Source: Methylobacterium sp. J-070
Lineage (GTDB): Bacteria; Pseudomonadota; Alphaproteobacteria; Rhizobiales; Beijerinckiaceae
Assembly (NCBI RefSeq): GCF_022829385.1
Contig: NZ_JAKSXX010000251.1
Location: 1-64,000 of the forward strand
Direction of reading: 5' to 3'
DNA length: 64,000 bases
The stretch's first letter is position 1. Every line of letters starts with the position of its first letter. Both the position numbers and the translations under genes were made by a program. Of this stretch, positions 1 through 9,127 are shown piece by piece. Below the pieces are notes generated by a model. The model saw nothing but the letters and a program-made list of their open reading frames with translations. It was not told the DNA's origin and did not search any database.

Positions 1-276
1 ATATTTCAACGACACGATCAGGATCAACGACCACAGGATCAGCGACACCGCCCCCGTGGCCGCCGCCGGGACCGAGGCGCCGCCGGCGGTCGCCGCCTTC
101 ACCGCCTCCTTGAACGCGTAGAGCGGGCTCGTGCCGATGTCCCCGTACACGACGCCCAGCGCGCCCAGCATCAGCGCGGCGCCGGGCCCGTGCCGGACCG
201 CGCCGGGCTTGCGCGCCACCGGCGCCGCTGGGAGATCGACCGCCGGGGCAGCTGCAGGGTGCAGGGCTTGGCTCAC
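1..276 (-). CDS. kup: Kup-family potassium uptake protein, N-terminal part (cut by window start)
   Basis: The reverse strand is open for 92 codons from a GTG at 276 to the window edge. The translation contains LGALGVVYGDIGTSPLYAFK, the first transmembrane helix and hallmark motif of KUP/HAK/KT potassium transporters, followed by the start of a second helix (SLILWSLILIVSLKY). These proteins are inner-membrane K+/H+ symporters of about 630 residues, so most of the gene lies outside the window. The N-terminal tail of about 35 residues is Ala/Pro-rich and variable. The GTG was chosen because it gives a short tail before the conserved helix and no ATG lies in frame near it. The family assignment is secure; the exact start is not. 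Confidence 0.85.
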   Translation of the reverse strand, partial: MSQALHPAAAPAVDLPAAPVARKPGAVRHGPGAALMLGALGVVYGDIGTSPLYAFKEAVKAATAGGASVPAAATGAVSLILWSLILIVSLKY

Positions 277-504
277 GGGCAGGTCCGGTGGATGGCGTCG
301 CTGTTGGGCGAAACCTTAGCGCGTCGGCCGCGCGGCGATAGACTGCAGGCGTCTACGCAGCGCCGATGACAAAGACTTGTCACCCGATCGTGATGACCCT
401 CGAAGCCCGCTCAAGCGGCGATCTCCGATCCACAGCATCGTGCCGACCTGCCGCGCGACGGACGCCTCAGGCGCGGGGATGACGGCCATGCCGCAGCTCG
501 ACGC

Positions 505-1389
505 TCAGGCGGCGTCCAGCCCCAGATCGATGATCGCCGCCGAGTGGGTGATCCAGCCGCAGGAGATCAGGTCGACGCCCGAGGCCGCCACCGCCCCGAC
601 GGTCTCGCGGGTGATCCGGCCCGACGCCTCGGACAGGGCGCGGCCGTCGATCATCGCCACCGCCCGGGCGAGCAGGTCGGGACCCATATTGTCGAGGAGA
701 ACCGCGTCGATCCCCACCGACAGCGCTTCGGCCAGCTGCTCCAGGCTGTCGACCTCGCACTCGATCTTGACCAGATGGCCGGCGCGCGCCCGGGCACGCG
801 CGATCGCCGGCACGATGCCGCCCGCGACGGCGACATGGTTGTCCTTGATCAGCACCGCATCGTCGAGGCCGAACCTGTGGTTCGAGCCGCCGCCGGCCCG
901 GACCGCGTGCTTCTCCAGGGCGCGCAGGCCCGGCGTGGTCTTGCGGGTGCAGACGATCGACGCCTTGCCGTGCGGACGTGCCGCCTCCACCAGCCCGTGG
1001 GTGGCGGTGGCGACGCCCGACATCCGGCACAGCAGGTTCAGGGCGACCCGCTCGGCGGTGAGGATCGCGCGGGCCGGCCCGTCGAGCCGCAGGACCACGT
1101 CCCCCGGCGCCACCCGGGCGCCGTCGCCGCGCTCGACCGTCACGGCGACCGCCGGGTCGACCAGCGCGAAGGCGATGGCGGCGGCGTCGGTGCCGGAGAT
1201 GACGCCGTCTTGGCGGGAGGCGATCACGCCGCGCATGCGCGCGCCCGGCGGCACGATGGCGTCGGTGGTGATGTCGCCGGCCCGGCCGAGATCCTCGAGC
1301 AGGGCGGCGCGCACCACCGGCTCGACCAGGAGCCGCGGCAGGGGCAGGATCTCTTCGGACAGGACCGAGTGCGTCGCTGCGGGGGTCAT
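505..1389 (-). CDS. nadC: Nicotinate-nucleotide diphosphorylase (carboxylating), quinolinate phosphoribosyltransferase
   Basis: This cytosolic enzyme converts quinolinate and PRPP to nicotinate mononucleotide, CO2 and PPi, the third step of de novo NAD synthesis. The 294-residue length is normal for the family. Visible motifs are TRKTTPGLR (148-156), GGGSNHRFGL (167-175) and IKDNH (181-185), which form the quinolinate/PRPP pocket, and a later VLLDNM strand. It is the last gene of a nadA-nadB-nadC operon. Its ATG overlaps the nadB stop in an ATGA (1386-1389), so translation is probably coupled. Expression should follow the nadA promoter and its inverted repeats at 3936-4011. Identification is very secure. 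Confidence 0.97.
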   Translation of the reverse strand: MTPAATHSVLSEEILPLPRLLVEPVVRAALLEDLGRAGDITTDAIVPPGARMRGVIASRQDGVISGTDAAAIAFALVDPAVAVTVERGDGARVAPGDVVLRLDGPARAILTAERVALNLLCRMSGVATATHGLVEAARPHGKASIVCTRKTTPGLRALEKHAVRAGGGSNHRFGLDDAVLIKDNHVAVAGGIVPAIARARARAGHLVKIECEVDSLEQLAEALSVGIDAVLLDNMGPDLLARAVAMIDGRALSEASGRITRETVGAVAASGVDLISCGWITHSAAIIDLGLDAA

Positions 1390-2909
1390 GGCGTCAGCGC
1401 CTCCTCGGCGGACGGGACCGCGCGGAGCGCGGCGTTCAGGTCGGCCAGCGTCGTCTCGGTGTGCGTGGCCGGGGCGGTGTGGGGGAAGTCGCTGCGCCAG
1501 TGGGCGCCGCGGCTCTCCTCCCGGGCCAGCGCCCCGCGGGCGATCATCAGGGCCACCAGGGCCGCGTCGCAGGTCTCCGCCCGGGGCGTCAGGGCGGCGA
1601 CCGCCCCGGCGAGCCCGGCCGCGTCGCGCACGACGCCGACCCGGCCCTCCATCAGCGCCCGGATCGCCGGCAGGTCGCCGGTCGGGCGCGCGGCCGCGAC
1701 CTGGGGCAGGATGGCGGACGGCGGCGGCGCGTCCAGCCCGTCGGCGATGAAGCGGGCGTAGGCGAGCCCTTCCAGCAGGGAGTTGCTGGCGAGGCGGTTG
1801 GCGCCGTGCAGGCCCGTCGAGGAGACCTCGCCGCAGGCGTAGAGGCCGGGCACCGAGGTGGCGCCGTGGGCGTCCACCTTCACGCCGCCCATGTGGTAGT
1901 GCGCCGCCGGACGGACCGGGATCGGCTGCACGGCCGGGTCGATGCCGGCGGCGGCGCAGAGGCCTGCCACCGTCGGGAAGCGTCGCGGCATCGCGGTCCC
2001 GAGCGCCCCGCGGGCGTCGAGGAAGACCGTGCGACCCCGCTGGAGCGCCTGGAAGATGCCGCGCGCGACCACGTCGCGCGGGGCGAGATCGCCGCCCGCG
2101 ATGCCGGCCATCACGGGGGCGCCGGTCTCGTCGATCAGGCGGGCGCCCTCGCCGCGCAAGGCCTCGGTGGCGAGGGGCATCGGGTCGGCGCCGGCCGCGA
2201 TGGCGGTCGGGTGGAACTGCACGAACTCCATGTCGCGCAGCACCGCGCCGGCCCGGGCGGCCAGCGCCAGCCCCCGGCCGAGGGCGCCGGGCGGGTTGGT
2301 GGTCGCCGCATAGACGGCGCCGACGCCGCCGGTGGCCAGCACCACGGCCCGGGCCGGGATGCGGAAACGGGCGCCGTCGCGCTCGGCCACGATCCCCGCG
2401 ACGGAGCCGTGGGCGTCCCGCAACAGGTCGCAGGCCCTCGCCTCCACGACCTCGACGGTGGGCGTGGCCAGCACCGCCCGCACCAGCCCTTCGAGGACCC
2501 GCGCGCCGGTGGCGTCACCGCCGGAGCGGACGATCCGGCGGCGGCCGTGCGCGGCCTCCAGGCCGAGGGCGAGCGCCCCGTCGTCGGTGCGGTCGAACGG
2601 CACGCCGATCCGCACCAGCCAGTCGATCAGCCCGGGCCCCTCCCGGGCGACCCGCAGCGCCACGTCGGGCTCGGTGAGCCCGGCGCCGGCCGCCTCGGTG
2701 TCGGCGGCGTGGAAGTCGGCAGCGTCGTCGCCGCCGACCGCCGCGGCGATGCCGCCCTGCGCCCAGCCGGTGGCGGTCCCGAGGCCGAGCGCCGAGGCGG
2801 TGATCAGGGTCACCGGACGGGGCGCGAGGCGCAGCGCGACGCTGAGGCCGGCGACGCCGCCGCCGACCACGACGATGCGGTCGGCCATGTTCGGAGCGAT
2901 GGCGTTCAT
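1386..2909 (-). CDS. nadB: L-aspartate oxidase
   Basis: This FAD enzyme oxidises L-aspartate to iminoaspartate, the first step of de novo NAD synthesis; NadA uses the product. The protein has 507 residues from the ATG at 2909. It begins with a Rossmann FAD motif VVVGGGVAGLS (about 13-23) and contains MEFVQFHPTAI, typical of the NadB/SdhA flavoprotein family, and an HGANRLASNSLLEGL segment near the FAD isoalloxazine site. The reading frame stays open well upstream through nadA, but the ATG at 2909 lies two bases after the nadA stop and puts the Rossmann motif at the right distance. The 3' end overlaps nadC by four bases. Confidence 0.96.
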   Translation of the reverse strand: MNAIAPNMADRIVVVGGGVAGLSVALRLAPRPVTLITASALGLGTATGWAQGGIAAAVGGDDAADFHAADTEAAGAGLTEPDVALRVAREGPGLIDWLVRIGVPFDRTDDGALALGLEAAHGRRRIVRSGGDATGARVLEGLVRAVLATPTVEVVEARACDLLRDAHGSVAGIVAERDGARFRIPARAVVLATGGVGAVYAATTNPPGALGRGLALAARAGAVLRDMEFVQFHPTAIAAGADPMPLATEALRGEGARLIDETGAPVMAGIAGGDLAPRDVVARGIFQALQRGRTVFLDARGALGTAMPRRFPTVAGLCAAAGIDPAVQPIPVRPAAHYHMGGVKVDAHGATSVPGLYACGEVSSTGLHGANRLASNSLLEGLAYARFIADGLDAPPPSAILPQVAAARPTGDLPAIRALMEGRVGVVRDAAGLAGAVAALTPRAETCDAALVALMIARGALAREESRGAHWRSDFPHTAPATHTETTLADLNAALRAVPSAEEALTP

Positions 2910-2911
2910 GG

Positions 2912-3922
2912 CTAGCGCACCAGCAGCATGCGCTCGACCGCCGCCCGGGCGCGGTCGGCGAGCGCCGGATCGACCGTGACCTCGTGGGTCATCGTCTCCA
3001 GGGCGCGGCGGATATTCTTCAGGCTCATCCGCTTCATGTGCGGGCACATGTTGCAGGGCTTGATGAACTCGATGTCCGGGTTCGCGGCCGCGATGTTGTC
3101 GGCCATCGAGCACTCGGTCACCAGGACGACCTGGCTCGGGCGCTTCTGGAGGACGAAGTCCATCATCATCGCGGTCGAGCCGGAGAAATCCGACTCGGCC
3201 ACCACGTCCGGCGGGCATTCGGGATGCGCGATCACCGTGACGCCGGGGTAGCTGTCGCGGACATCGCGGATGTCGGCCGGGGTGAAGCGCTCGTGAACCT
3301 CGCAGTGACCGGCCCAGGTCAGGATCTCGACCTCCGGGATCTCGGCCTGGACGTTCTGGGCCAGGAACTCGTCCGGGATCATCAGCACCCGGGGCGCGTT
3401 CAGCGACTTCACCACCGCGACGGCGTTGCCGGAGGTGCAGCACAGATCCGACTCGGCCTTCACGGCGGCCGACGTGTTCACGTAGGTCACGATCGGCACG
3501 CCCGGATATTTGGCCCGCAGGGCGCGCACGTCCGCCGCGGTGATCGAATCGGCCAGCGAGCAGCCCGCGCCCATGTCGGGGATCAGCACGGTCTTGGCCG
3601 GATTCAGTAGCTTGGCCGTCTCCGCCATGAAGTGAACGCCGGCCAGCACGATCACGTCGGCATCGACCGTCACCGCTTCGCGGGCCAGCGCGAGGCTGTC
3701 GCCGACGATGTCGGCCACCGTGTGGAAGATCTCCGGCGCCTGATAGTTGTGCGCCAGGATCACGGCATTGCGCTCCCGCTTCAGACGCAGGATCGCCTCG
3801 ATGTCCGGGGCGAGCGCCGGCCATTCGATCGCCGGAACGTGCCGGCTCACCCGGGCGTAGAGATCCGGCAGCGGCAGGCCCGGGACAGGCACGCGGGAGA
3901 CGGGTGACACGGTCGACGCCAT
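2912..3922 (-). CDS. nadA: Quinolinate synthase A
   Basis: NadA condenses iminoaspartate with dihydroxyacetone phosphate to quinolinate, using an oxygen-sensitive [4Fe-4S] cluster. The expected cysteines are present in GAGCSLADS, HPECPPD and CNMCPHMK. Three starts are possible (3952, 3934 and 3922). The ATG at 3922 was chosen because GGAGGA sits four bases upstream, while a start at 3952 would place codons inside a perfect inverted repeat at 3936-3952 that looks like an operator. This gives 336 residues. It is the first gene of nadABC. Confidence 0.95.
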   Translation of the reverse strand: MASTVSPVSRVPVPGLPLPDLYARVSRHVPAIEWPALAPDIEAILRLKRERNAVILAHNYQAPEIFHTVADIVGDSLALAREAVTVDADVIVLAGVHFMAETAKLLNPAKTVLIPDMGAGCSLADSITAADVRALRAKYPGVPIVTYVNTSAAVKAESDLCCTSGNAVAVVKSLNAPRVLMIPDEFLAQNVQAEIPEVEILTWAGHCEVHERFTPADIRDVRDSYPGVTVIAHPECPPDVVAESDFSGSTAMMMDFVLQKRPSQVVLVTECSMADNIAAANPDIEFIKPCNMCPHMKRMSLKNIRRALETMTHEVTVDPALADRARAAVERMLLVR

Positions 3923-3935
3923 GGCGTCCTCCATT

Positions 3936-3952
3936 ATGCTCAGTTTGAGCAT
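3936..3952. promoter_or_regulatory. Inverted repeat at the nadABC promoter, proximal operator
   Basis: ATGCTCA-GTT-TGAGCAT is a perfect 7+3+7 inverted repeat starting 14 bases upstream of the chosen nadA ATG. A second copy with the same geometry lies at 3995-4011. Paired dyads in front of nadABC suit a repressor of NAD synthesis. In Rhizobiales the transcription factor known from comparative genomics to control nadABC is NadQ. That this site is a NadQ box is an inference; no nadQ gene is in the window. Confidence 0.6.
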
Positions 3953-3994
3953 TGTGCCGTCTAACTTATGGGGGCCGAAGCGGTCTGTCCAGAT

Positions 3995-4011
3995 ATGCTA
4001 GCTGTGAGCAT
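3995..4011. promoter_or_regulatory. Second, imperfect operator copy upstream of nadABC
   Basis: ATGCTAG-CTG-TGAGCAT has one perfect half-site and one half-site differing in its last two bases from the repeat at 3936-3952. Overall length and spacer are the same. The two sites lie 59 bp apart, centre to centre. Transcription of nadA probably begins between or within them. Confidence 0.5.
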
Positions 4012-4070
4012 AAATCTTTTGCGGTGCGGTGTTATGGTGCGCTGCCACAAGCGGCGCGGCGGCCGGCTGC

Positions 4071-4901
4071 TCAGCAGAAGGTCGCCGGGTCCGGGCCGAT
4101 CCGGCCGTCGGGCCGGTCGAGGGCGGCCATTTGGGCCATCTCGTCGGCACGGAGCTCGAAGTCGGACAGGGCGATGTTCTCCAGGATGCGCGCGGGCCGC
4201 GCCGTCTTCGGGATCGCCACGCAGCCGATCTGCATCTGCCAACGCAGGACCACCTGGGCCGGCGTCTTGCCGTGCGCCTCCGCGATGGCGACGACCGCCG
4301 GGTCGTTCAGCTCCTTGCCCTGACCCAGGGGACTCCACGCCTCGGTCACGATCCCGAGACGCGCATCGTCGGCCCGGGGCCCGCTCCGCTGGAAATGCGG
4401 GTGCAGCTCGATCTGGTTCACCGCGGGCGTCACTCCCGTCTCGCCGACCAGCGTGGCGATATGCTCGGCCGTGAAGTTGGAGACGCCGATCGACTTGGCC
4501 CGCCCGTCTTCGCGGACCTGGATCAGCGTCCGCCAAGTCTCGACGAACAGGCGCCGCTGCGGGCAGGGCCAGTGGATCAGGTAGAGGTCGACGTAAGGCA
4601 GGCCGAGGCGCTTCAGGCTCTCGTCGAAGGCACGCCGGGCCTCGTCGCGGCCCTGGCGGTCGTTCCAGAGCTTGGTTGTGACGACGATCTCCTCCCGCGG
4701 GACCTGCGCGTCGCGGATCGCGCGGCCGACCCCCGCCTCGTTGCCATAAGCCGCCGCGGTGTCGATCAGGCGGTAGCCGGCTTGGAGCGCGCGGCCGACG
4801 AGGTCCGGTGCCTCCGCGTCGGAGAGCTGCCAGCAGCCGTAACCGATCTGGGGGATGCGGCGCCCGTCATTGAGGGCGAGGGTCGGGACGGTCGCGGCCA
4901 T
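4071..4901 (-). CDS. Aldo/keto reductase (2,5-diketo-D-gluconate reductase-like)
   Basis: A 276-residue NADPH-dependent aldo/keto reductase with the usual single-barrel length. The catalytic tetrad is visible: Asp47 and Tyr52 in LIDTAAAYGNE, Lys77 in VVTTKLWND, and His110 in LYLIHWPCP. GVSNF and the nucleotide-binding IPKTARPARILENI segment are also present. The closest recognisable subfamily is AKR5 (2,5-diketogluconate and methylglyoxal reductases). The substrate cannot be read from sequence. It stands alone, transcribed away from the aldehyde oxidase genes that start at 5150. Confidence 0.9.
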   Translation of the reverse strand: MAATVPTLALNDGRRIPQIGYGCWQLSDAEAPDLVGRALQAGYRLIDTAAAYGNEAGVGRAIRDAQVPREEIVVTTKLWNDRQGRDEARRAFDESLKRLGLPYVDLYLIHWPCPQRRLFVETWRTLIQVREDGRAKSIGVSNFTAEHIATLVGETGVTPAVNQIELHPHFQRSGPRADDARLGIVTEAWSPLGQGKELNDPAVVAIAEAHGKTPAQVVLRWQMQIGCVAIPKTARPARILENIALSDFELRADEMAQMAALDRPDGRIGPDPATFC

Positions 4902-4914
4902 GCGATGAGGCTCC

Positions 4915-4934
4915 GAGGGCGTTTTTCAGCCCTC
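4915..4934. terminator. Small hairpin between divergent genes
   Basis: GAGGGC-8-GCCCTC forms a perfect 6-bp stem with a T-rich loop in the 5' leader of the aldo/keto reductase. It lies in a divergent spacer, so it may be a leader structure rather than a terminator. Confidence 0.25.
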
Positions 4935-5149
4935 AGGTGGACCGGCGGCACCGCCGGACAAGGCCGGCCCCGGGCGTCCCACGACGTTCGAACGGTTCCG
5001 TCGGACGCCGCCGAGCGTCTTGCGCGATCCGCAACCGCGCTGAACGGGCGCAGTCTGGACCGGATCTAATCCGCCGGGCCGGGCGTTGGCGCACCAGATT
5101 CCAGGCTGCGACGTGCGTCCGGCGCACCGCGCACGAGCGGGATGACAGC

Positions 5150-5800
5150 ATGACCGACGTGATTCCGAAGACGCCGTTCGCCGTGACGCGGCGCGCCGTG
5201 GTGGAGGGCGCCGCCGCGGCGGGCGTTCTGGGAGCCCTCGGGTTCCGCGCTACCCCCGCCGCGGCGGCGCCGGGCGATCCCGCCCCGCAGACCCTGCCGG
5301 TGCGGCTCACCATCAACGGGCAGGACCAGGACCTCGTGCTCGACACGCGCACCACGCTCCTCGACGCCCTGCGCGAGCATCTGGCGCTCACCGGCACCAA
5401 GAAGGGCTGCGACCACGGCCAGTGCGGCGCCTGCACGGTGCTGGTCGATGGCCGGCGGATCAATTCCTGCCTGACCCTGGCCGCGATGCACGAGGGCGAC
5501 CAGATCACCACCATCGAGGGACTTGCCTCCGGCGACCAGCTCCATCCGATGCAGGCGGCGTTCCTGGAGCATGACGGCTTCCAGTGCGGCTACTGCACGC
5601 CGGGCCAGATCTGCTCGTCGGTCGGCATGCTGAGCGAGGTCAAGGCGGGTTGGCCGAGCCACGTCACCGAGGATGTCGCGTCGACCCCGGCTCTGAGCGA
5701 CGCCGAGATCCGCGAGCGGATGAGCGGCAACATCTGTCGCTGCGCCGCCTACCCGAACATCGTCGCGGCGATCCGCGACACCGCCGCCAGCAACCTCTGA
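5150..5800 (+). CDS. paoA: Aldehyde oxidoreductase, 2Fe-2S subunit (PaoA-like), Tat-exported
   Basis: Small subunit of a xanthine-oxidase-family molybdenum hydroxylase. The 216-residue protein starts with a twin-arginine signal (TRRAVVEGAAAAGVLGALGF, residues 13-32), so the complex is exported folded to the periplasm. The plant-type [2Fe-2S] cluster uses Cys87, 92, 95 and 107. The second cluster uses Cys146, Cys149, Cys196 and Cys198 (CGYC and CRC). The frame is open further upstream, but the ATG at 5150 puts the Tat motif at the N-terminus. FAD and molybdenum subunits follow. The homologous E. coli complex oxidises aromatic aldehydes to acids. The accessory gene paoD (xdhC-like) is not adjacent. 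Confidence 0.88.
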   Translation: MTDVIPKTPFAVTRRAVVEGAAAAGVLGALGFRATPAAAAPGDPAPQTLPVRLTINGQDQDLVLDTRTTLLDALREHLALTGTKKGCDHGQCGACTVLVDGRRINSCLTLAAMHEGDQITTIEGLASGDQLHPMQAAFLEHDGFQCGYCTPGQICSSVGMLSEVKAGWPSHVTEDVASTPALSDAEIRERMSGNICRCAAYPNIVAAIRDTAASNL

Positions 5801-5810
5801 GGGGGCGGAG

Positions 5811-6785
5811 ATGAAGGCTTTCACCTACGAGCGTCCCGCCACGGTTCAGGACGCCGCAAGGCTCGCGGCGGAGCGCCCCAACGCGAAGTTCATCGCGGGC
5901 GGGACCAACCTTCTCGACCTGATGAAGCTCCAGATCGAGACTCCGGCGACGCTGATCGACGTCAACCGCCTGCCTCTGAACGCGGTCGAACCCACAGCGG
6001 ACGGCGGCCTGCGGATCGGCGCGCTGGTGCGCAATTCCGACCTCGCCGCCGAGCCGCGCGTGCGGAAGGACTACGCCGTGCTGGCGAAGGCGCTGCTGGC
6101 GGGCGCCTCGGGCCAGCTTCGCAACAAGGCGACCACCGCCGGCAACCTGCTCCAGCGGACGCGCTGCTACTATTTCTACGACACGGCGATGCCGTGCAAC
6201 AAGCGCGAGCCGGGGTCGGGCTGCGCGGCGATCGGCGGGTTCAACCGCATCATGGCGGTGGTCGGCGCAAGCGACTCCTGCATCGCCACCAATCCGTCCG
6301 ACATGGCGGTGGCCATGCGCGCCCTCGACGCCACCGTCGAGACGCTGGATCCGAACGGGCAGGCGCGGACGATCCCGATCGCCGATTTCCACACGCTGCC
6401 CGGCGACACGCCCCAGATCGAGACCACGCTCCGCAAGGGCGAGATCATCACGGCCGTGACCCTGCCGAAGCCGGTGGCGGGCCTGCACATCTACCGCAAG
6501 GTGCGCGACCGGGCCTCCTACGCCTTCGCGACCGTGTCGGTGGCGGCGGTGATCGCCGGAGCCGAAGGCGGCAAGCCGCAGGCCGCGCGGCTGGCCTTTG
6601 GCGGCCTGGCGCACAAGCCCTGGCGGGTGGCCGAGGCCGAGGCGGCGCTGGTTCGGACCGGTTCCGCCGACGCCGCCGCCGACGCCGTGCTGCAGGGTGC
6701 CCGCGGCTACGGCAGCAACGACTTCAAGATCCCGCTGACGCGGCGGACCCTGCGCGCCGTCGTGGCGCAGGCGACCCGCGCGTAG
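5811..6785 (+). CDS. paoB: Aldehyde oxidoreductase, FAD-binding subunit (PaoB-like)
   Basis: This 324-residue subunit has a PCMH-type FAD domain (FIAGGTNLLDLMK, residues 27-39) and a C-terminal CO-dehydrogenase flavoprotein domain. It carries four cysteines (119, 129, 138, 157) in an RCYYFYD...PCNKREPGSGC...CIA pattern, which in PaoB and 4-hydroxybenzoyl-CoA reductase binds an extra [4Fe-4S] cluster. It starts 10 bp after paoA with a GGGGCGGAG ribosome binding site and is followed 23 bp later by the molybdenum subunit, so the three genes form one operon. Confidence 0.88.
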   Translation: MKAFTYERPATVQDAARLAAERPNAKFIAGGTNLLDLMKLQIETPATLIDVNRLPLNAVEPTADGGLRIGALVRNSDLAAEPRVRKDYAVLAKALLAGASGQLRNKATTAGNLLQRTRCYYFYDTAMPCNKREPGSGCAAIGGFNRIMAVVGASDSCIATNPSDMAVAMRALDATVETLDPNGQARTIPIADFHTLPGDTPQIETTLRKGEIITAVTLPKPVAGLHIYRKVRDRASYAFATVSVAAVIAGAEGGKPQAARLAFGGLAHKPWRVAEAEAALVRTGSADAAADAVLQGARGYGSNDFKIPLTRRTLRAVVAQATRA

Positions 6786-6808
6786 CCCTCCCGATCAAGG
6801 ACCGTCCC

Positions 6809-9031
6809 ATGGAGATGAACCAGCCGATCGGCCGGACGCCGCTGGACGAGCGTCCCGACGGCCTCGTCGGCAAGCCGTTGAGCCGGGTCGAGGGCAAGCT
6901 CAAGGTCACGGGCCGCGCGCCCTACGCCTACGAGACCCGGGCGCTGCAGAATCCCGCCTACGGGTTCGTCGTGACCGCGACCATCGCGTCGGGCACCATC
7001 CGCGCCATCGACGCGGATGCGGCCCGGCGGGCGCCGGGGACCCTTCTGGTCCTGACCCACGAGAACGTGCCCGAACAGGGCGAGAAGAAGGAGCAGGTCT
7101 GGCCGCAGCTCCAGGGCACCGACGTCAAGTTCTACGGACAGCCCGTCGCCTTCGTGGTGGCCGAGACCTTCGAGCAGGCCCGGGCGGCCGCGATGCTGGT
7201 GAAGGTCCAGTACGACGCCAAGACGCCCAAGGGCCGGCTCAAGGACGCGCTCGCGTCGGCCTACGAGCCGAAGCCGGTCAACTCGCCTCCGGATTCGAAG
7301 CTCGGGGATTTCGATGCGGCCTTCGCGGCGGCGCCGGTGAAGCTCGACGTGGAATACGTCACGCCGAACCAGATCCACGCCCAGATGGAGCCGCACGCCA
7401 CGATCGCCTCCTGGGAGGGTGACGGCGTCGTGCTGCACACGGCCAACCAGATGCCGAACCGCGGCCAGAAGGCGCTGGGCTCGGTGCTCAAGCTGCCGCC
7501 CGAGAAGGTGCGGATCGTCAGCCCCTATATCGGGGGCGGCTTCGGCGCGAAGCTCCAGGTCCAGCCGGAGGCGACCCTGGCGATCCTGGCCTCGAAGGTG
7601 ATCCGGCGGCCCGTGAAGGTCGCGCTCACCCGCCAGCAGGAATTCCACGTGGCGACCCACCGGACCGACACGATCCAGCGGATCCGGCTCGGCGCCGACC
7701 AGGAGGGCCGGCTCTCGGCGATCGGCCACGAATCGTGGTCCGACACGGCGGAAGGCGACGGCTTCTTCGAGACCTCGGCCAACGTCACCCGCTCGCTCTA
7801 CGCGGCGCAGAACCGCGTCACGCGCCACAGGCTCGTGAACCTGAACATGCCGATCGCCTCGTCGATGCGCGCGCCGGGCGAGGCCGTGGGGCAGCTCGCC
7901 TTCGAGTGTGCCATGGACGAGCTGGCCGAACGACTGAAGATCGATCCGGTCGAATTGCGGATCCGCAACGAGCCGGCCGAGGATCCCGAGAACAAGGTGC
8001 CGTTCTCCACCCGCCAGCTCGTCCCCTGCATGCGCGAGGGCGCGCGCCTGTTCGGCTGGGACAAGCGTCAGGCGGCGGGCAGCCGGCGCGAGGGCAACTG
8101 GCTGGTCGGCATGGGCATGTCGGCCGCCGCCCGCCTCAACCCGCTGATGCCGTCCTCCGCCTCGGTGCGGTTCGGGCCGGACGGGGTGCTGGTCGTCCGA
8201 ATGGCGATGACCGATCCCGGCACCGGCACCTACACGATCCTCACCCAGATCGCCGGCGAGATGCTGGGGCTTCCGCCGGAGCGCGTGCGGGTGGAGATCG
8301 GCGACACCGCCTTTCCCTACGCGTCGGGGTCCGGCGGCTCGTTCGGTGCCGCCTCGGCGGGCTCGGCGCTCTACGTCGCCTGCGACAACCTCCGGCAGGC
8401 GTTGCTGAAGGTCGGAGGCCTCAACCCGGAGGGCGCCACCTTCCGCGACGGGGCCGTCACCGCGGGAGGCCGGACGGTGTCGCTCGCCGACCTCGCGGGT
8501 CCGGGTCTGGAAGCCTCGGGCGAGATCAAGCCCGGGGAGATGAAGAAGAAGTTCTCGCAATATTCCTACGGCGCGCATTTCGCCGAGGTCGGGGTCGATG
8601 TCGACACCGGCGAGATCCGGCTGCGGCGGATGCTCGGCGTCTTCACCGGCGGGCGCATCCTGAATGCCAAGACCGCCCGCAGCCAAGCGATCGGCGGCAT
8701 GACCTTCGGGGTCGGCGCCGCCTTGATGGAGGATGCCGTGGTCGATCCGCGCCACAGCTACTTCGTGAACCACGACATGGCCGAGTATCACGTGCCCGTG
8801 CACGCCGACATCCCGATGATCGATGCGGTGTTCCTGCCGGAACTCGACGACAAGACCAATCCGCTGAAGAGCAAGGGGCTCGGCGAACTCGGGATCTGCG
8901 GTGCCGGCGCGTCGCTGGCGAACGCGATCCACAACGCCACCGGGATCCGCGTGCGGGAATACCCCCTCACCCTCGACAAGATGCTCAAGGGCTTCGAGGA
9001 GCAGGAGGGCCAAGCGCAGCGGCGGACCTGA
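6809..9031 (+). CDS. paoC: Aldehyde oxidoreductase, molybdopterin-binding subunit (PaoC-like)
   Basis: Large catalytic subunit of 740 residues, a normal length for the family. Molybdenum-cofactor motifs visible include SPYIGGGFGAK, SMRAPGEAVGQ and near the C-terminus SKGLGELGICGAGAS, which holds the conserved active-site glutamate. AAGGA lies six bases upstream of the ATG at 6809; the frame is open much further upstream, but that part is out of frame with paoB and has no family similarity. The protein has no signal peptide and would be exported in complex with the Tat-bearing PaoA subunit. The substrate is inferred only from family membership. Confidence 0.9.
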   Translation: MEMNQPIGRTPLDERPDGLVGKPLSRVEGKLKVTGRAPYAYETRALQNPAYGFVVTATIASGTIRAIDADAARRAPGTLLVLTHENVPEQGEKKEQVWPQLQGTDVKFYGQPVAFVVAETFEQARAAAMLVKVQYDAKTPKGRLKDALASAYEPKPVNSPPDSKLGDFDAAFAAAPVKLDVEYVTPNQIHAQMEPHATIASWEGDGVVLHTANQMPNRGQKALGSVLKLPPEKVRIVSPYIGGGFGAKLQVQPEATLAILASKVIRRPVKVALTRQQEFHVATHRTDTIQRIRLGADQEGRLSAIGHESWSDTAEGDGFFETSANVTRSLYAAQNRVTRHRLVNLNMPIASSMRAPGEAVGQLAFECAMDELAERLKIDPVELRIRNEPAEDPENKVPFSTRQLVPCMREGARLFGWDKRQAAGSRREGNWLVGMGMSAAARLNPLMPSSASVRFGPDGVLVVRMAMTDPGTGTYTILTQIAGEMLGLPPERVRVEIGDTAFPYASGSGGSFGAASAGSALYVACDNLRQALLKVGGLNPEGATFRDGAVTAGGRTVSLADLAGPGLEASGEIKPGEMKKKFSQYSYGAHFAEVGVDVDTGEIRLRRMLGVFTGGRILNAKTARSQAIGGMTFGVGAALMEDAVVDPRHSYFVNHDMAEYHVPVHADIPMIDAVFLPELDDKTNPLKSKGLGELGICGAGASLANAIHNATGIRVREYPLTLDKMLKGFEEQEGQAQRRT

Positions 9032-9127
9032 TCGGGACGGCCCGGGGGGCCGATCTCCATCCGCGGTTGACGGCCGGGCGCGCAGGCGGGACACCCGGCC
9101 AAAAGCCCGAATGTGGGGAAGCGCCCG

